Origin: Nitriliruptoraceae bacterium
Lineage (GTDB): Bacteria > Actinomycetota > Nitriliruptoria > Nitriliruptorales > Nitriliruptoraceae
Reading direction: 5' to 3'
Length of the DNA: 6,918 nt
NCBI GenBank assembly: GCA_007120565.1
Contig: SKNK01000390.1
Span: forward strand, 1 to 6,918
Shown: positions 1 to 6,598 of the stretch, piece by piece
Position numbering within the stretch: position 1 is the first letter of the stretch
Layout: every line of letters starts with the position of its first letter
Notes under the pieces: generated by a model
The model's input: only the letters and a program-made list of their open reading frames with translations
Told to the model about the DNA's origin: nothing
The model's database searches: none
Program-made: the position numbers and the translations under genes

Positions 1-36
1 GAACAACATGCCGGCGAGGCCAACCGTCCTTCGCAC
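1..36 (-). CDS. Possible start of a minus-strand gene leaving the left edge (weak)
   Basis: Seen: on the minus strand a GGGGAGG Shine-Dalgarno-like run (complement of 42-48) lies 5 bases before a GTG at 36-34. The frame then stays open to the window edge and reads VRRTVGLAGMLF. A second GTG lies directly upstream (39-37) but is too close to the SD. Two arginines followed by a hydrophobic stretch would suit the start of a signal peptide or membrane segment. Only 12 codons are visible, so this is an inference from the start site, not a recognised protein. If real, it follows the EAL gene on the same strand after 67 bases, with the 95-120 hairpin between them. The alternative is that the region is non-coding, or that a plus-strand gene ends at the TAG at 85-87, since plus frame 1 is open from base 1 to there. 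Confidence 0.22.
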   Translation of the reverse strand, partial: MRRTVGLAGMLF

Positions 37-94
37 CACGACCTCCCCACGCCGGCTCGTCGCCGCACCGCGAAGGAGGAACGATAGCAGCGGA

Positions 95-120
95 GTCGTT
101 CCGTCAGCCGACGGAACGAC
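95..120 (-). terminator. Perfect 11-bp hairpin over the EAL gene stop codon, probable terminator
   Basis: Bases 95-105 (GTCGTTCCGTC) and 110-120 (GACGGAACGAC) are exact reverse complements separated by a 4-base loop. The TGA stop of the EAL gene (106-104) lies at the inner edge of the stem and loop, so the last four sense codons form one arm. There is no T-run after either arm, so it is not a textbook intrinsic terminator. High-GC actinobacteria often use hairpins without a U tract, and the position at a gene end with no further clear gene on this strand fits termination or 3'-end stabilisation. The stem is symmetrical and could act on transcripts from either side. Confidence 0.6.
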
Positions 121-1183
121 CCGTTGTCGCCAAACGCTGGTCCGGGCGCTCCGGGCGACCGAAGAAGTAGCCCTGCGCGAGGTCCGCGCCCAGATCCCGG
201 GCGACCGAAGCCTGTTCGCCGGTCTCGACCCCCTCCGCCAGGACGACGCCGCCGTAGCCGTGGGTCATGTCGATCAGCGCGCCGACGACCGCAACCGCGA
301 CCGGATCTGGAAGGGCCTGGACGAGCGCCTGGTCGACCTTGACCACATCTGGCGCCACCCGCGCGACGAGGTTGAGGTTGGCGAACCCGGCACCGACGTC
401 GTCGAGCGCCACGCGGCTGCCCTGTTCGCGGTAGTAGGCGACGATGTCCAGCAGATGCCCGACGTCGCTGACCTCGTGGGTCTCCACCACCTCGAAGACG
501 AGGTTGCCAACGTCGACACCATGGGTGCGGGCGGCCGCCGCCGTTGTCGCCAGGCACACCTCCGGCCGGTAGATGCTGGTCGGAACGAAGTTGATGAACA
601 GATCGCGATCCCCCAGCCAGGGAGCGGCGTCGCGGATCGCCGCCTCACGGCCGATGCGATCGAGGAGGTTGGTCAAGCCGGCCTCTTCTGCAGCACCGAA
701 CAGGGCCGGAGCCGATCGCTCGGACCCATCGTCCTCGGTCGCCCGAAGGAGCGCTTCGAAGGCAACGGTCCGCTCGGAGCCGAGGTCGATGATCGGCTGG
801 TAACGGGAGTAGAAGCGCCGCTCGTCCGAGGCGAAGTCCACCAGTTCACGGTGGCGCACCTGGCCGACGAGCATGGCGAGGCTCCGTGCGCCGAGACCGA
901 GTTCGAGTTGGTCTCCGCCACCGTCCTCTGGGACGAACAGCGCACGCATCTCCTCGAGTTCCGGCGACGACAGCCGCTCCGCCATGGCGATGACCACGTC
1001 ATCGAGGCGGTCACCGACGATGGCGCAGACCCGTCCGCTGACGCGCGCTTGTGCGCCTGCGCGGGAGGCGACCAAGCCGGCTTCCCGGAGGGTGTGTCCC
1101 ACTTCGGAGTAGATCAGCAGCTGTTCACTGGTCCGGATCTTCTGGGGCGAACCGCACGGCGTACCCCCGCCACAAGAACCCAC
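104..1183 (-). CDS. EAL-domain protein, predicted cyclic-di-GMP phosphodiesterase with unassigned N-terminal region
   Basis: This 359-residue cytoplasmic protein has no visible signal peptide or membrane segment. Residues from about 122 to 345 form an EAL domain, which hydrolyses the second messenger c-di-GMP to pGpG. The expected signature residues are present: E143 of the EAL triad (AFEALLR), N198 (INFVPTS), E231 (FEVVET), D261-D262 (LDDVGAG), K282 (VKVD), E317 (AEGVET) and Q337 (QGYFFG). Their spacing is normal, so I infer an active enzyme. Loop 6 reads DDVGAGFANL where DDFGTGYSSL is usual, which might change regulation or dimer contacts. Residues 1-120 match no domain I recognise. They begin with a Gly/Cys-rich tip (C4 and C10) and then appear mostly helical, so they may be a sensory or partner-binding part. 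There is no GGDEF domain. The GTG start at 1183 is chosen for AGAAGGTG (1196-1189) five bases upstream. The gene follows lpdA after 150 bases on the same strand; co-transcription is possible but not shown. Confidence 0.9.
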   Translation of the reverse strand: MGSCGGGTPCGSPQKIRTSEQLLIYSEVGHTLREAGLVASRAGAQARVSGRVCAIVGDRLDDVVIAMAERLSSPELEEMRALFVPEDGGGDQLELGLGARSLAMLVGQVRHRELVDFASDERRFYSRYQPIIDLGSERTVAFEALLRATEDDGSERSAPALFGAAEEAGLTNLLDRIGREAAIRDAAPWLGDRDLFINFVPTSIYRPEVCLATTAAAARTHGVDVGNLVFEVVETHEVSDVGHLLDIVAYYREQGSRVALDDVGAGFANLNLVARVAPDVVKVDQALVQALPDPVAVAVVGALIDMTHGYGGVVLAEGVETGEQASVARDLGADLAQGYFFGRPERPDQRLATTGRSVG

Positions 1184-1292
1184 CTGCGCACCTTCTGTCG
1201 TCAGCCGAGACAGCCCCCGCCAGAGGAGCCGTCCCTCACGTATCGGCCAGTCAGGGCGCAGCCGTAGCGACCGTGCGGTGGAGGATGCGCCG

Positions 1293-1318
1293 GCGACCGC
1301 CGCCAGCAGGCGGTTCGC
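1293..1318 (-). terminator. Possible hairpin between lpdA and the EAL gene
   Basis: ACCGCC (1296-1301) pairs with GGCGGT (1309-1314) around a 7-base loop. The stem extends by three more pairs (1293-1295 with 1316-1318) if T1315 is bulged out. It begins 15 bases after the lpdA stop codon, in the only sizeable gap of the minus-strand gene row, so it could end or attenuate the bkd transcript before the EAL gene. There is no U tract, and GC-rich sequence forms such stems by chance, so support is modest. I see nothing else definite in the 1184-1333 gap and no convincing promoter for the EAL gene. Confidence 0.3.
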
Positions 1319-1333
1319 GAACCCGGAGGCCGG

Positions 1334-2758
1334 TCAGTGGCCGTGGAAGGGCAACCCCGCTGCCGACTGGAAGGCCTCACCCATCGCCTCGTACAGGGTG
1401 GGGTGGGCGTGGGTGATCGCCGCGAGCTCGGCGGGGACAGCCTCCCAGGAGGTGGCCAGCGTCGCCTCAGCGATGAGGTCGGTGGCGTGAGGCCCGACGA
1501 TGTGCACACCCACGACCGGGCCACCATCGCCGACGGCGCCGACCGGTGCCTCCCCACCCAGCGAGATCACCTTCACGAACCCGTCGGATCCCGCGATGAT
1601 CCCCTTGGCGTTCGCCTTCATCGACGCGGTCGAGACCACGACGTCGTCGCCATGCTGCTCACGAGCCTCCGCTTCGGTGAGGCCGACCGACGCCACCTCG
1701 GGATGGCAGTAGGTCACGCGGGGGGTCTGGACGTGATCGACCGGCGAGACGTGGTCGACACCGGCGATGCGATCAGCGACGACCTGTCCCTCGGCGAACG
1801 CGGCGTGAGCCAGGGCCAGGGTCGGACGGACGTCGCCAACGGCCCAGAGCCCGTCGACCTCGGTCGCGCCGAAGTCATCGGTGATGACGAACCCCCGGTC
1901 GTCGAGCACGCCGAGTTCCTGCGCACCGATGTCGGCGGTGTTCGGCCCGCGGCCGACCGCGACGAGCACCAGGTCCGCTTCGAGGACCCGGGCGTCGCCA
2001 TCCACCTCGACATCCACGGTGGCGGTGCCGCCATCGACCGTGACCCCCTGGACGCGAGCGGAGGTCAGGACGTCGATACCGCGCCGGCGGTAGGACTTGG
2101 CGAGGGCCTTGGACGCATCGGCGTCCTCCAACGGCAACACCCGGTCGAGCGCCTCGACGACGGTGACCTCGGTGCCCATCGGCCGCCACATCGACGCGAA
2201 CTCCATGCCGATCGCGCCAGCACCGATCACGACCGCACGCTCGGGTGCCGTCGTGAACCACAGGGCCTGGTCCGAGGTCTGGACCACCTCGCCGTCGACC
2301 TCGAGGCCGGGCAGGCTCTTGGGACTGGATCCCGTAGCGACCACCACGTTCTTACCGGCGACCGTGGTCGTCTGGCCGTCAGCGTCGGTGACCTCGACGG
2401 CCAACCCGTCGTCGCCCTTGACGACACGCCCGCGACCACGGTGGACCGTCGCGCGGGTGTTGGCGAGGTGGTCGAGGCCCTTGTGCAGGCCGTTGATGAC
2501 GCCCTCGCGGAAGGCGGACAGCCCGTCACCGTCCAGCCCGTCGAAGGACAGCTTGAGACCCATCACCTCGGAGCGCTCGACCTCCTCGAGCACCTCGGCG
2601 ACGTGGAGGATCGCTTTCGACGGGATGCAGCCACGGTGGAGGCAGGTGCCGCCGACCTTGTCCTCTTCGACCAGGGCGACGTCCAGTCCACGGGCAGCGG
2701 CTCGGAACGCGACGGCGTAGCCGCCGGGGCCGCCACCGAGCACCACGATGTCGTGCAT
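1334..2758 (-). CDS. lpdA: Dihydrolipoyl dehydrogenase (E3 of the 2-oxoacid dehydrogenase complex)
   Basis: The 474-residue flavoprotein reoxidises dihydrolipoamide on E2 and passes electrons through a disulfide and FAD to NAD+; it is soluble and part of the complex. Seen: the FAD-binding GGGPGGY (residues 8-14), the redox pair C39 and C44 in GGTCLHRGCIPSK, the NAD-binding GAGAIGMEF (179-187), the second FAD contact AVGD (306-309) and the active-site HPTLYE (452-457) with the proton-relay His and Glu. The usual family version of the last motif is HPTLSE, so Tyr456 is a mild departure. Length is normal for the family. The frame is open upstream to an ATG at 2953, but the start at 2758 is preferred: GAGGAGG lies 5 bases upstream (2770-2764) and the Rossmann fold then begins at once, as in the family. 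It is the last gene of the complex, 41 bases after E2. E3 can be shared between several 2-oxoacid complexes. Confidence 0.95.
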   Translation of the reverse strand: MHDIVVLGGGPGGYAVAFRAAARGLDVALVEEDKVGGTCLHRGCIPSKAILHVAEVLEEVERSEVMGLKLSFDGLDGDGLSAFREGVINGLHKGLDHLANTRATVHRGRGRVVKGDDGLAVEVTDADGQTTTVAGKNVVVATGSSPKSLPGLEVDGEVVQTSDQALWFTTAPERAVVIGAGAIGMEFASMWRPMGTEVTVVEALDRVLPLEDADASKALAKSYRRRGIDVLTSARVQGVTVDGGTATVDVEVDGDARVLEADLVLVAVGRGPNTADIGAQELGVLDDRGFVITDDFGATEVDGLWAVGDVRPTLALAHAAFAEGQVVADRIAGVDHVSPVDHVQTPRVTYCHPEVASVGLTEAEAREQHGDDVVVSTASMKANAKGIIAGSDGFVKVISLGGEAPVGAVGDGGPVVGVHIVGPHATDLIAEATLATSWEAVPAELAAITHAHPTLYEAMGEAFQSAAGLPFHGH

Positions 2759-2763
2759 GGGAT

Positions 2764-2770
2764 CCTCCTC
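2764..2770 (-). promoter_or_regulatory. Ribosome binding site that decides the lpdA start
   Basis: GAGGAGG on the minus strand, 5 bases before the ATG at 2758-2756. It supports this start over the upstream in-frame ATG at 2953, which would add 65 residues without homology character and overlap the end of E2. Confidence 0.8.
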
Positions 2771-2799
2771 GGGTCGAGAGCCGTTGCCGACGTGAACGC

Positions 2800-4293
2800 T
2801 CAGGCGTGGAGCAGGATGCGGGACGGTTCCTCGCACAGCTCGGCGACGTAGGTGACGAACCTGCCGGCTTCGCCGCCGTCGCAGGCCCGGTGGTCGAAGG
2901 CCAAGCGGAAGCGGGCGATACGCCGAACGACCACCTCGCCGTCGACGACCCACGGCCGTTCCCGCATGGCACCAACACCGAGGATGCCGACCTCAGGGTG
3001 GTTCAGGATCGGCTCGCCGTCATCGTTGCCGAAGGCGCCGTAGTTGTTGACCGTGAAGGTGCCACCCGTCAACTCTCCCGGCCCGATCGATCCGTCACGG
3101 GCCTTCCCGGCAAGCTCGGCGAGCTCGGCAGCCAACTCCACCAGGCTCTTGGCGTGCGCGTCCTTGATGTTGGGGACCACCAGCCCACGTTCGGTGTCGG
3201 CAGCGAAGCCGAGGTGGATCGGCTCCAACAGGTGGATCTCGCCAGGGGCGCCACCTTCACGCCCGACGATGCGGGAGTTCAGGGTCGGGAAGCGGCGAAG
3301 GCCGAGGACCGCCGCGCGCATCACGATCGCGAACGGCGAGATCTTGACGTCGTAGCCCTGCCCTTGCGCCTCGGTGGTCAGCTGGCGAGCCAACGACCAC
3401 AGGTTGGTCACGTCGGCCTCGCGGGTGCAGGACGCCGCGGGGATCTCCCGTCGCGACAGCTCCATCTTCTCGACGATGCGCTTGCGGATGCCCTTGATCT
3501 GTTCGACCTCGCCTGGCTGCCGCCCCCGGAAGCCCAACCCGACCTCGCTGGGCCGGACCGGTGCCGGTTCGGAAGCCGCCGGCTGCGGTGCTGGCTGGCG
3601 AGCCGAGGTGGCAGGAGTGGACGTTGGAGCCGCGTCGGTGCTCGGCGCGTCGGCGCCGGACGCAGCAGCCTGGACGTCGTCGCGGGTGATGATGCCGTCC
3701 GGCCCCGAACCGGGGGCGATCGCCGACAACTCGACGCCGAGGTCCTTGGCCAACTTGCGCACCGGTGGCTTGGCCAGCACCTCGACGGGGCCCGCGGCTG
3801 CGGCTGGCGCCTCGTCGGCACCGGCACCGTTGCCACCGCGGCGGCGACGGCGCCGACCGCCACCAGCCTTGCCCTGCCCGTACCCGACCAGCGGTTGAGG
3901 TTCCTCCTCGGCATCCCAACTGCTGGTGGCCGCGACCTCGGCCGCATCGTCGCCCGGTTCGGGCAGCAGCTCCGCTTCCGCGCCGTCAGCCGGCGCGACC
4001 TCGCCGGGACCGGCATCATCGACGTCGTCGGCAACCTCGCCACCTTCGACATCGACGTCGATGCGCACGAAGACGCTGCCGACCTCCAGGGTCTCGCCGA
4101 CCTCACCGACCAGTTCAACGACCTTGCCGGCGAAGGGCGACGGCACCGCAACGACGGCCTTGGCCGTCTCGATGTCAGCGACCGTCTGGTTGAGCTCGAT
4201 CACGTCGCCGACGGCAACGTGCCACTCGATGATGTCTCCCTCCTCGAGGCCCTCCCCGAGGTCTGGAAGCTTGAACTCCTTGATGTCTGCCAT
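2800..4293 (-). CDS. bkdC: Dihydrolipoyl acyltransferase E2, branched-chain type
   Basis: The 497-residue core subunit takes the acyl group from E1 on lipoamide and transfers it to CoA. Domains in order: one lipoyl domain (about 1-80) with the lipoylated Lys45 in DIETAKA; an acidic Ala/Glu/Asp linker (81-135); LVGYG (135-139), then six arginines in a row (147-152); an E3/E1-binding domain (about 172-208, PVRKLAKDLGVELSAI); an Ala/Pro/Ser/Thr linker (212-250); and the catalytic domain (about 262-497). The catalytic motif is DHRACDG (467-473), with His468 and Asp472 kept and Ala-Cys in place of the more usual Val-Val, Val-Ile or similar. The ATG at 4293 has GGGAGGG (4308-4302) 8 bases upstream and is followed directly by the lipoyl fold. 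The gene lies 54 bases after E1 beta and 41 before E3. The family is certain; the branched-chain substrate is inferred mainly from the E1 subunits and the linker style. Confidence 0.93.
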   Translation of the reverse strand: MADIKEFKLPDLGEGLEEGDIIEWHVAVGDVIELNQTVADIETAKAVVAVPSPFAGKVVELVGEVGETLEVGSVFVRIDVDVEGGEVADDVDDAGPGEVAPADGAEAELLPEPGDDAAEVAATSSWDAEEEPQPLVGYGQGKAGGGRRRRRRGGNGAGADEAPAAAAGPVEVLAKPPVRKLAKDLGVELSAIAPGSGPDGIITRDDVQAAASGADAPSTDAAPTSTPATSARQPAPQPAASEPAPVRPSEVGLGFRGRQPGEVEQIKGIRKRIVEKMELSRREIPAASCTREADVTNLWSLARQLTTEAQGQGYDVKISPFAIVMRAAVLGLRRFPTLNSRIVGREGGAPGEIHLLEPIHLGFAADTERGLVVPNIKDAHAKSLVELAAELAELAGKARDGSIGPGELTGGTFTVNNYGAFGNDDGEPILNHPEVGILGVGAMRERPWVVDGEVVVRRIARFRLAFDHRACDGGEAGRFVTYVAELCEEPSRILLHA

Positions 4294-4345
4294 CTCGCCT
4301 GCCCTCCCGCGTGAAGTCCTGATAGCCGCGCCGTGTCAGCGCCCG

Positions 4346-4360
4346 GCTCAGTAGCTGAGC
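4346..4360 (-). other. Small inverted repeat across the E1 beta stop codon
   Basis: GCTCAG (4346-4351) and CTGAGC (4355-4360) are exact complements with a 3-base loop, and the E1 beta TGA (4350-4348) lies within one arm. A 6-bp stem at a gene junction inside an operon could mark an RNA processing or stabilising site between E1 beta and E2. It is short enough to be chance. Confidence 0.3.
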
Positions 4361-5319
4361 GACCGCTCGATCGCGTCGAGGATGCGGTCGACGTCGGGGA
4401 GCCAGAACTCCTCGAGCTTGGCCGGCGGGTAGGGGGTATCGAAACCCGTCACCCGGAGGACGGGGGCTTCGAGGTGGTAGAACGCACGCTCCTGGAGGCG
4501 GGTCGCCACCTCGGCGCCCATCCCTAAGGTCATCGCCGCCTCGTGGATCACGATGGCGCGACCGGTGCGCTTGAGGCACTCGATCATCGTCGGGGTGTCC
4601 AGCGGCGAGAGCGATCGAAGATCGAGCACCTCGACGGAGATGCCCTCGTCCTCAGCCGCCTCGGCGGTCTCCATGGCCGTACGCACCATGGGCCCGTAGG
4701 CGATCAAGGTGACGTCGGTGCCTTCCCGCCGGACGACCGCCTTGTGGGCGGGCTCGGTCTCGATCGGCAGGTCCGCGTCGCTCTTCATCCAGTAGCGGCG
4801 CTTCGGCTCGAGGAAGATGACCGGGTCATCGGAGCGGATCGCCTCTCGCATCATCGAGTAGCCATCCTCGGGCGTCCCAGGGGTCATGACCTTCAACCCC
4901 GCGGTGTGCGCCCAGTACGCCTCCGGAGATTCCGAGTGGTGTTCCACCGCACCGATACCGCCGCCGTAGGGGATGCGGACGGTCACCGGCAGCTTCACCG
5001 TGCCTCGGGACCGGTTGGGCATCTTGGCGAGGTGGCTGACGATCTGCTCGAACGCCGGGTAGCTGAACCCGTCGAACTGCATCTCGGCGATCGGACGCCA
5101 GCCGTACATCGCCAGCCCGATCGCGGTTCCCATGATGCCCGACTCCGCCAGCGGGGTGTCGAAGCAACGCTTGTCGCCGAACTTGGCCTGAAGGCCGTCC
5201 GTGACGCGGAACACGCCGCCGAGTTGCCCGACGTCCTCACCGAACATCAGGACCTTGGGGTCCGCCTCCATGGCATCCATGAGCGCGGCGTTGATCGCCT
5301 GTCCCATCGTGGTCGCCAT
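4348..5319 (-). CDS. bkdB: 2-oxoacid dehydrogenase E1 component, beta subunit (branched-chain type)
   Basis: The 323-residue subunit forms the alpha2beta2 E1 heterotetramer that decarboxylates branched-chain 2-oxoacids on thiamine diphosphate and reductively acylates the E2 lipoyl group. Seen: the N-terminal pyrimidine-binding transketolase fold with FGEDVGQLGGVF (26-37), the cofactor-activating Glu59 in DTPLAESGIMG (54-64), DGFSYPAFEQI (83-93) and HHSESPEAYWAHTAGLKV (127-144), then the C-terminal domain with VLDLRSLSPLD. The HHSES-type segment is what I expect of branched-chain enzymes; pyruvate enzymes of this class usually differ there. Length is normal. The ATG overlaps the E1 alpha stop by one base (TGATG), which suggests coupled translation and equal subunit amounts. 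A pyruvate or mixed-substrate role is the main alternative. Confidence 0.93.
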   Translation of the reverse strand: MATTMGQAINAALMDAMEADPKVLMFGEDVGQLGGVFRVTDGLQAKFGDKRCFDTPLAESGIMGTAIGLAMYGWRPIAEMQFDGFSYPAFEQIVSHLAKMPNRSRGTVKLPVTVRIPYGGGIGAVEHHSESPEAYWAHTAGLKVMTPGTPEDGYSMMREAIRSDDPVIFLEPKRRYWMKSDADLPIETEPAHKAVVRREGTDVTLIAYGPMVRTAMETAEAAEDEGISVEVLDLRSLSPLDTPTMIECLKRTGRAIVIHEAAMTLGMGAEVATRLQERAFYHLEAPVLRVTGFDTPYPPAKLEEFWLPDVDRILDAIERSLSY

Positions 5320-6419
5320 CAGGCATCACCCCCTTCGAGTTCAGCGGCAAGCAACTCGCGTTGCCCCTCGAAGTAGCCCGTCGGATCGACGTAGACGTGG
5401 TCGAACAGCTCCATCGGATCGCCATGCGGGGCGTCGTAGATGCCGGCGCGCACCGTGGTCGCGGTGTCCTTGGCCTGTTGCTCGATCTCGTTCTCGAGTG
5501 CGTCGTCGTACAGGTCCCGCTGCGTCAGGAAGTTGCGCATCCGCGCGATCGGGTCGGTCTTGGCCGCCTCGTCGAGCTCCTCCTGGGTGCGGTACCGCGT
5601 CGGGTCGTCGGAGGTGGTGTGCGCCTCCATGCGGTAGGTCAACGCTTCGATGAACGCGGGTCCCTCGCCGCTGCGCGCACGCTCGACGGCCCTGCGGGTC
5701 ACCGCGTAGGTCGCCAGGACGTCGTTGCCATCACAGCGGTACCCGGGGATGCCGTACCCGATCGCCTTGTGGGCGAGGGTCGGGGCCGCGGTCTGCCGGT
5801 CGAGAGGTACCGAGATCGCGTACTGGTTGTTCTGGACGAAGAAGACGACGGGCGACTTGAACACGCCGGCGAAGGTCATGGCCTCGTGCGGATCGCCCTC
5901 CGAGGTCCCTCCGTCGCCGAAGTAGACCATCGAGACCAAGGGATTGTCGTCGAAACGTGCCCCCATGGCGAACCCGGTGGCATGCAACGCCTGCGTGCCG
6001 ATCGGGATCGCCATCAACGCGAAGTTGTGCTCGTAGGGGTTGTGGTCCGACAACCATGTACCTCGGTACAGCTGGAGGAGTCCCACCGCGTCGACATTCC
6101 GGACCAGCGCGGCACCGAGCTCGCGGTACGAGGGGAAGATCCAGTCCTCGGTCTTGAGCGCGTAGGCGGAGGCAACCTGAGCCGCCTCTTGACCCATACA
6201 CGACGCGTAGACGCCGAGCTGGCCCTGCCGCTGCAGGTTGATCGCCTCGCGGTCGACCTTCCGGGTGACGACCATCAGCCGGTACAGCTCGCGCAGCTGG
6301 GCCTCATCGAGGTCGAGCGGGTGCTCGGGATCCTCGTGGTAGGTGCCGTCGGGGTCGAGAAGATGGACCGGCTCGTTCGGAGGCAGCAGTGCGATGGCCT
6401 CGGACACGTTGGAGTTCAC
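5319..6419 (-). CDS. bkdA: 2-oxoacid dehydrogenase E1 component, alpha subunit (branched-chain type)
   Basis: The 366-residue alpha subunit carries the diphosphate-binding half of the thiamine diphosphate site. Seen: the GDG...NN cofactor motif (GDG at 168-170, NN at 197-198), a conserved entry region QRQGQLGVYASCMGQEA (63-79), IPIGTQALHATG (138-149) and the loop HTTSDDPTRYR (267-277). The PIGTQ segment and HTTSDDPTRYR are typical of branched-chain type alpha subunits. The open frame extends to 6605, but the first 62 codons give a Pro/Arg-rich sequence unlike the family. The GTG at 6419 has AGGGAG (6431-6426) 6 bases upstream and gives a normal length. This is the first gene of the operon. 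Its last codons (EGGDA) also form the Shine-Dalgarno site of E1 beta. Regulation is unknown; inverted repeats upstream are candidate operator sites. A pyruvate-using enzyme of the same family is the alternative. Confidence 0.93.
   Translation of the reverse strand: MNSNVSEAIALLPPNEPVHLLDPDGTYHEDPEHPLDLDEAQLRELYRLMVVTRKVDREAINLQRQGQLGVYASCMGQEAAQVASAYALKTEDWIFPSYRELGAALVRNVDAVGLLQLYRGTWLSDHNPYEHNFALMAIPIGTQALHATGFAMGARFDDNPLVSMVYFGDGGTSEGDPHEAMTFAGVFKSPVVFFVQNNQYAISVPLDRQTAAPTLAHKAIGYGIPGYRCDGNDVLATYAVTRRAVERARSGEGPAFIEALTYRMEAHTTSDDPTRYRTQEELDEAAKTDPIARMRNFLTQRDLYDDALENEIEQQAKDTATTVRAGIYDAPHGDPMELFDHVYVDPTGYFEGQRELLAAELEGGDA
5325..5335 (-). promoter_or_regulatory. Strong E1 beta ribosome binding site inside the E1 alpha coding end
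   Basis: The minus strand reads AAGGGGGTGAT, one mismatch from the consensus anti-anti-SD AAGGAGGTGAT, 5 bases before the E1 beta ATG. The same bases encode the Glu-Gly-Gly-Asp near the E1 alpha C-terminus, so the two subunits are tightly linked in translation. Confidence 0.75.
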
Positions 6420-6436
6420 GTCGGGCTCCCTATCGG

Positions 6437-6465
6437 GGGTCCGTCCGGGGTGACCGTTCGGACCC
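6437..6465. promoter_or_regulatory. 7-bp inverted repeat in the bkdA leader
   Basis: GGGTCCG (6437-6443) and CGGACCC (6459-6465) are exact complements with a 15-base spacer. The near arm starts 18 bases upstream of the bkdA GTG, next to its ribosome site (6426-6431). It could be an operator or a leader RNA hairpin affecting translation. It is an unproven candidate. Confidence 0.3.
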
Positions 6466-6571
6466 GTGCTCGGGGGTGGTCGGCTCTGGTCCCTGGCCCG
6501 GCATCGCAGCGGGTTTCCTCCGCGACAAGGGGCCTCCCAAGAGCCTCGCATCCTCGGCGTCCCTGTCTGCG

Positions 6572-6586
6572 GGATCGCCGCGATCC
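6572..6586. promoter_or_regulatory. Perfect 15-bp palindrome, candidate operator
   Basis: GGATCGC-C-GCGATCC reads the same on both strands around the central base 6579, about 150 bases upstream of bkdA. Exact odd-length palindromes of this size in a divergent promoter region are typical of dimeric transcription-factor sites. Many bkd operons are controlled by Lrp/AsnC-type regulators, which use sites of about 15 bp, but this sequence is not their consensus, so the regulator is unknown. Confidence 0.4.
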
Positions 6587-6598
6587 AGGGTCGCCACC

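Noticed and set aside
1..87. Plus-strand gene end (frame 1 open from base 1 to TAG at 85-87)
   Set aside because: The 28 codons give a basic low-complexity tail with many A- or T-ending codons; nothing supports it beyond an open frame, though it would suit convergence on the 95-120 hairpin.
8..1267. Long plus-strand open frame opposite the EAL gene
   Set aside because: It is rich in Asp, His, Arg and Val, as expected from the antisense of a GC-biased gene, and matches no family, while the minus strand encodes a clear EAL domain.
1337..2851. Long plus-strand open frame opposite lpdA
   Set aside because: Antisense shadow of E3; no recognisable motif in its translation.
2759..2953. Upstream ATG for lpdA at 2953
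   Set aside because: It would add 65 residues with no family character and overlap E2, whereas the ATG at 2758 has a near-ideal ribosome site.
2806..4314. Long plus-strand open frame opposite E2
   Set aside because: Antisense shadow; the minus strand has lipoyl, binding and catalytic domains.
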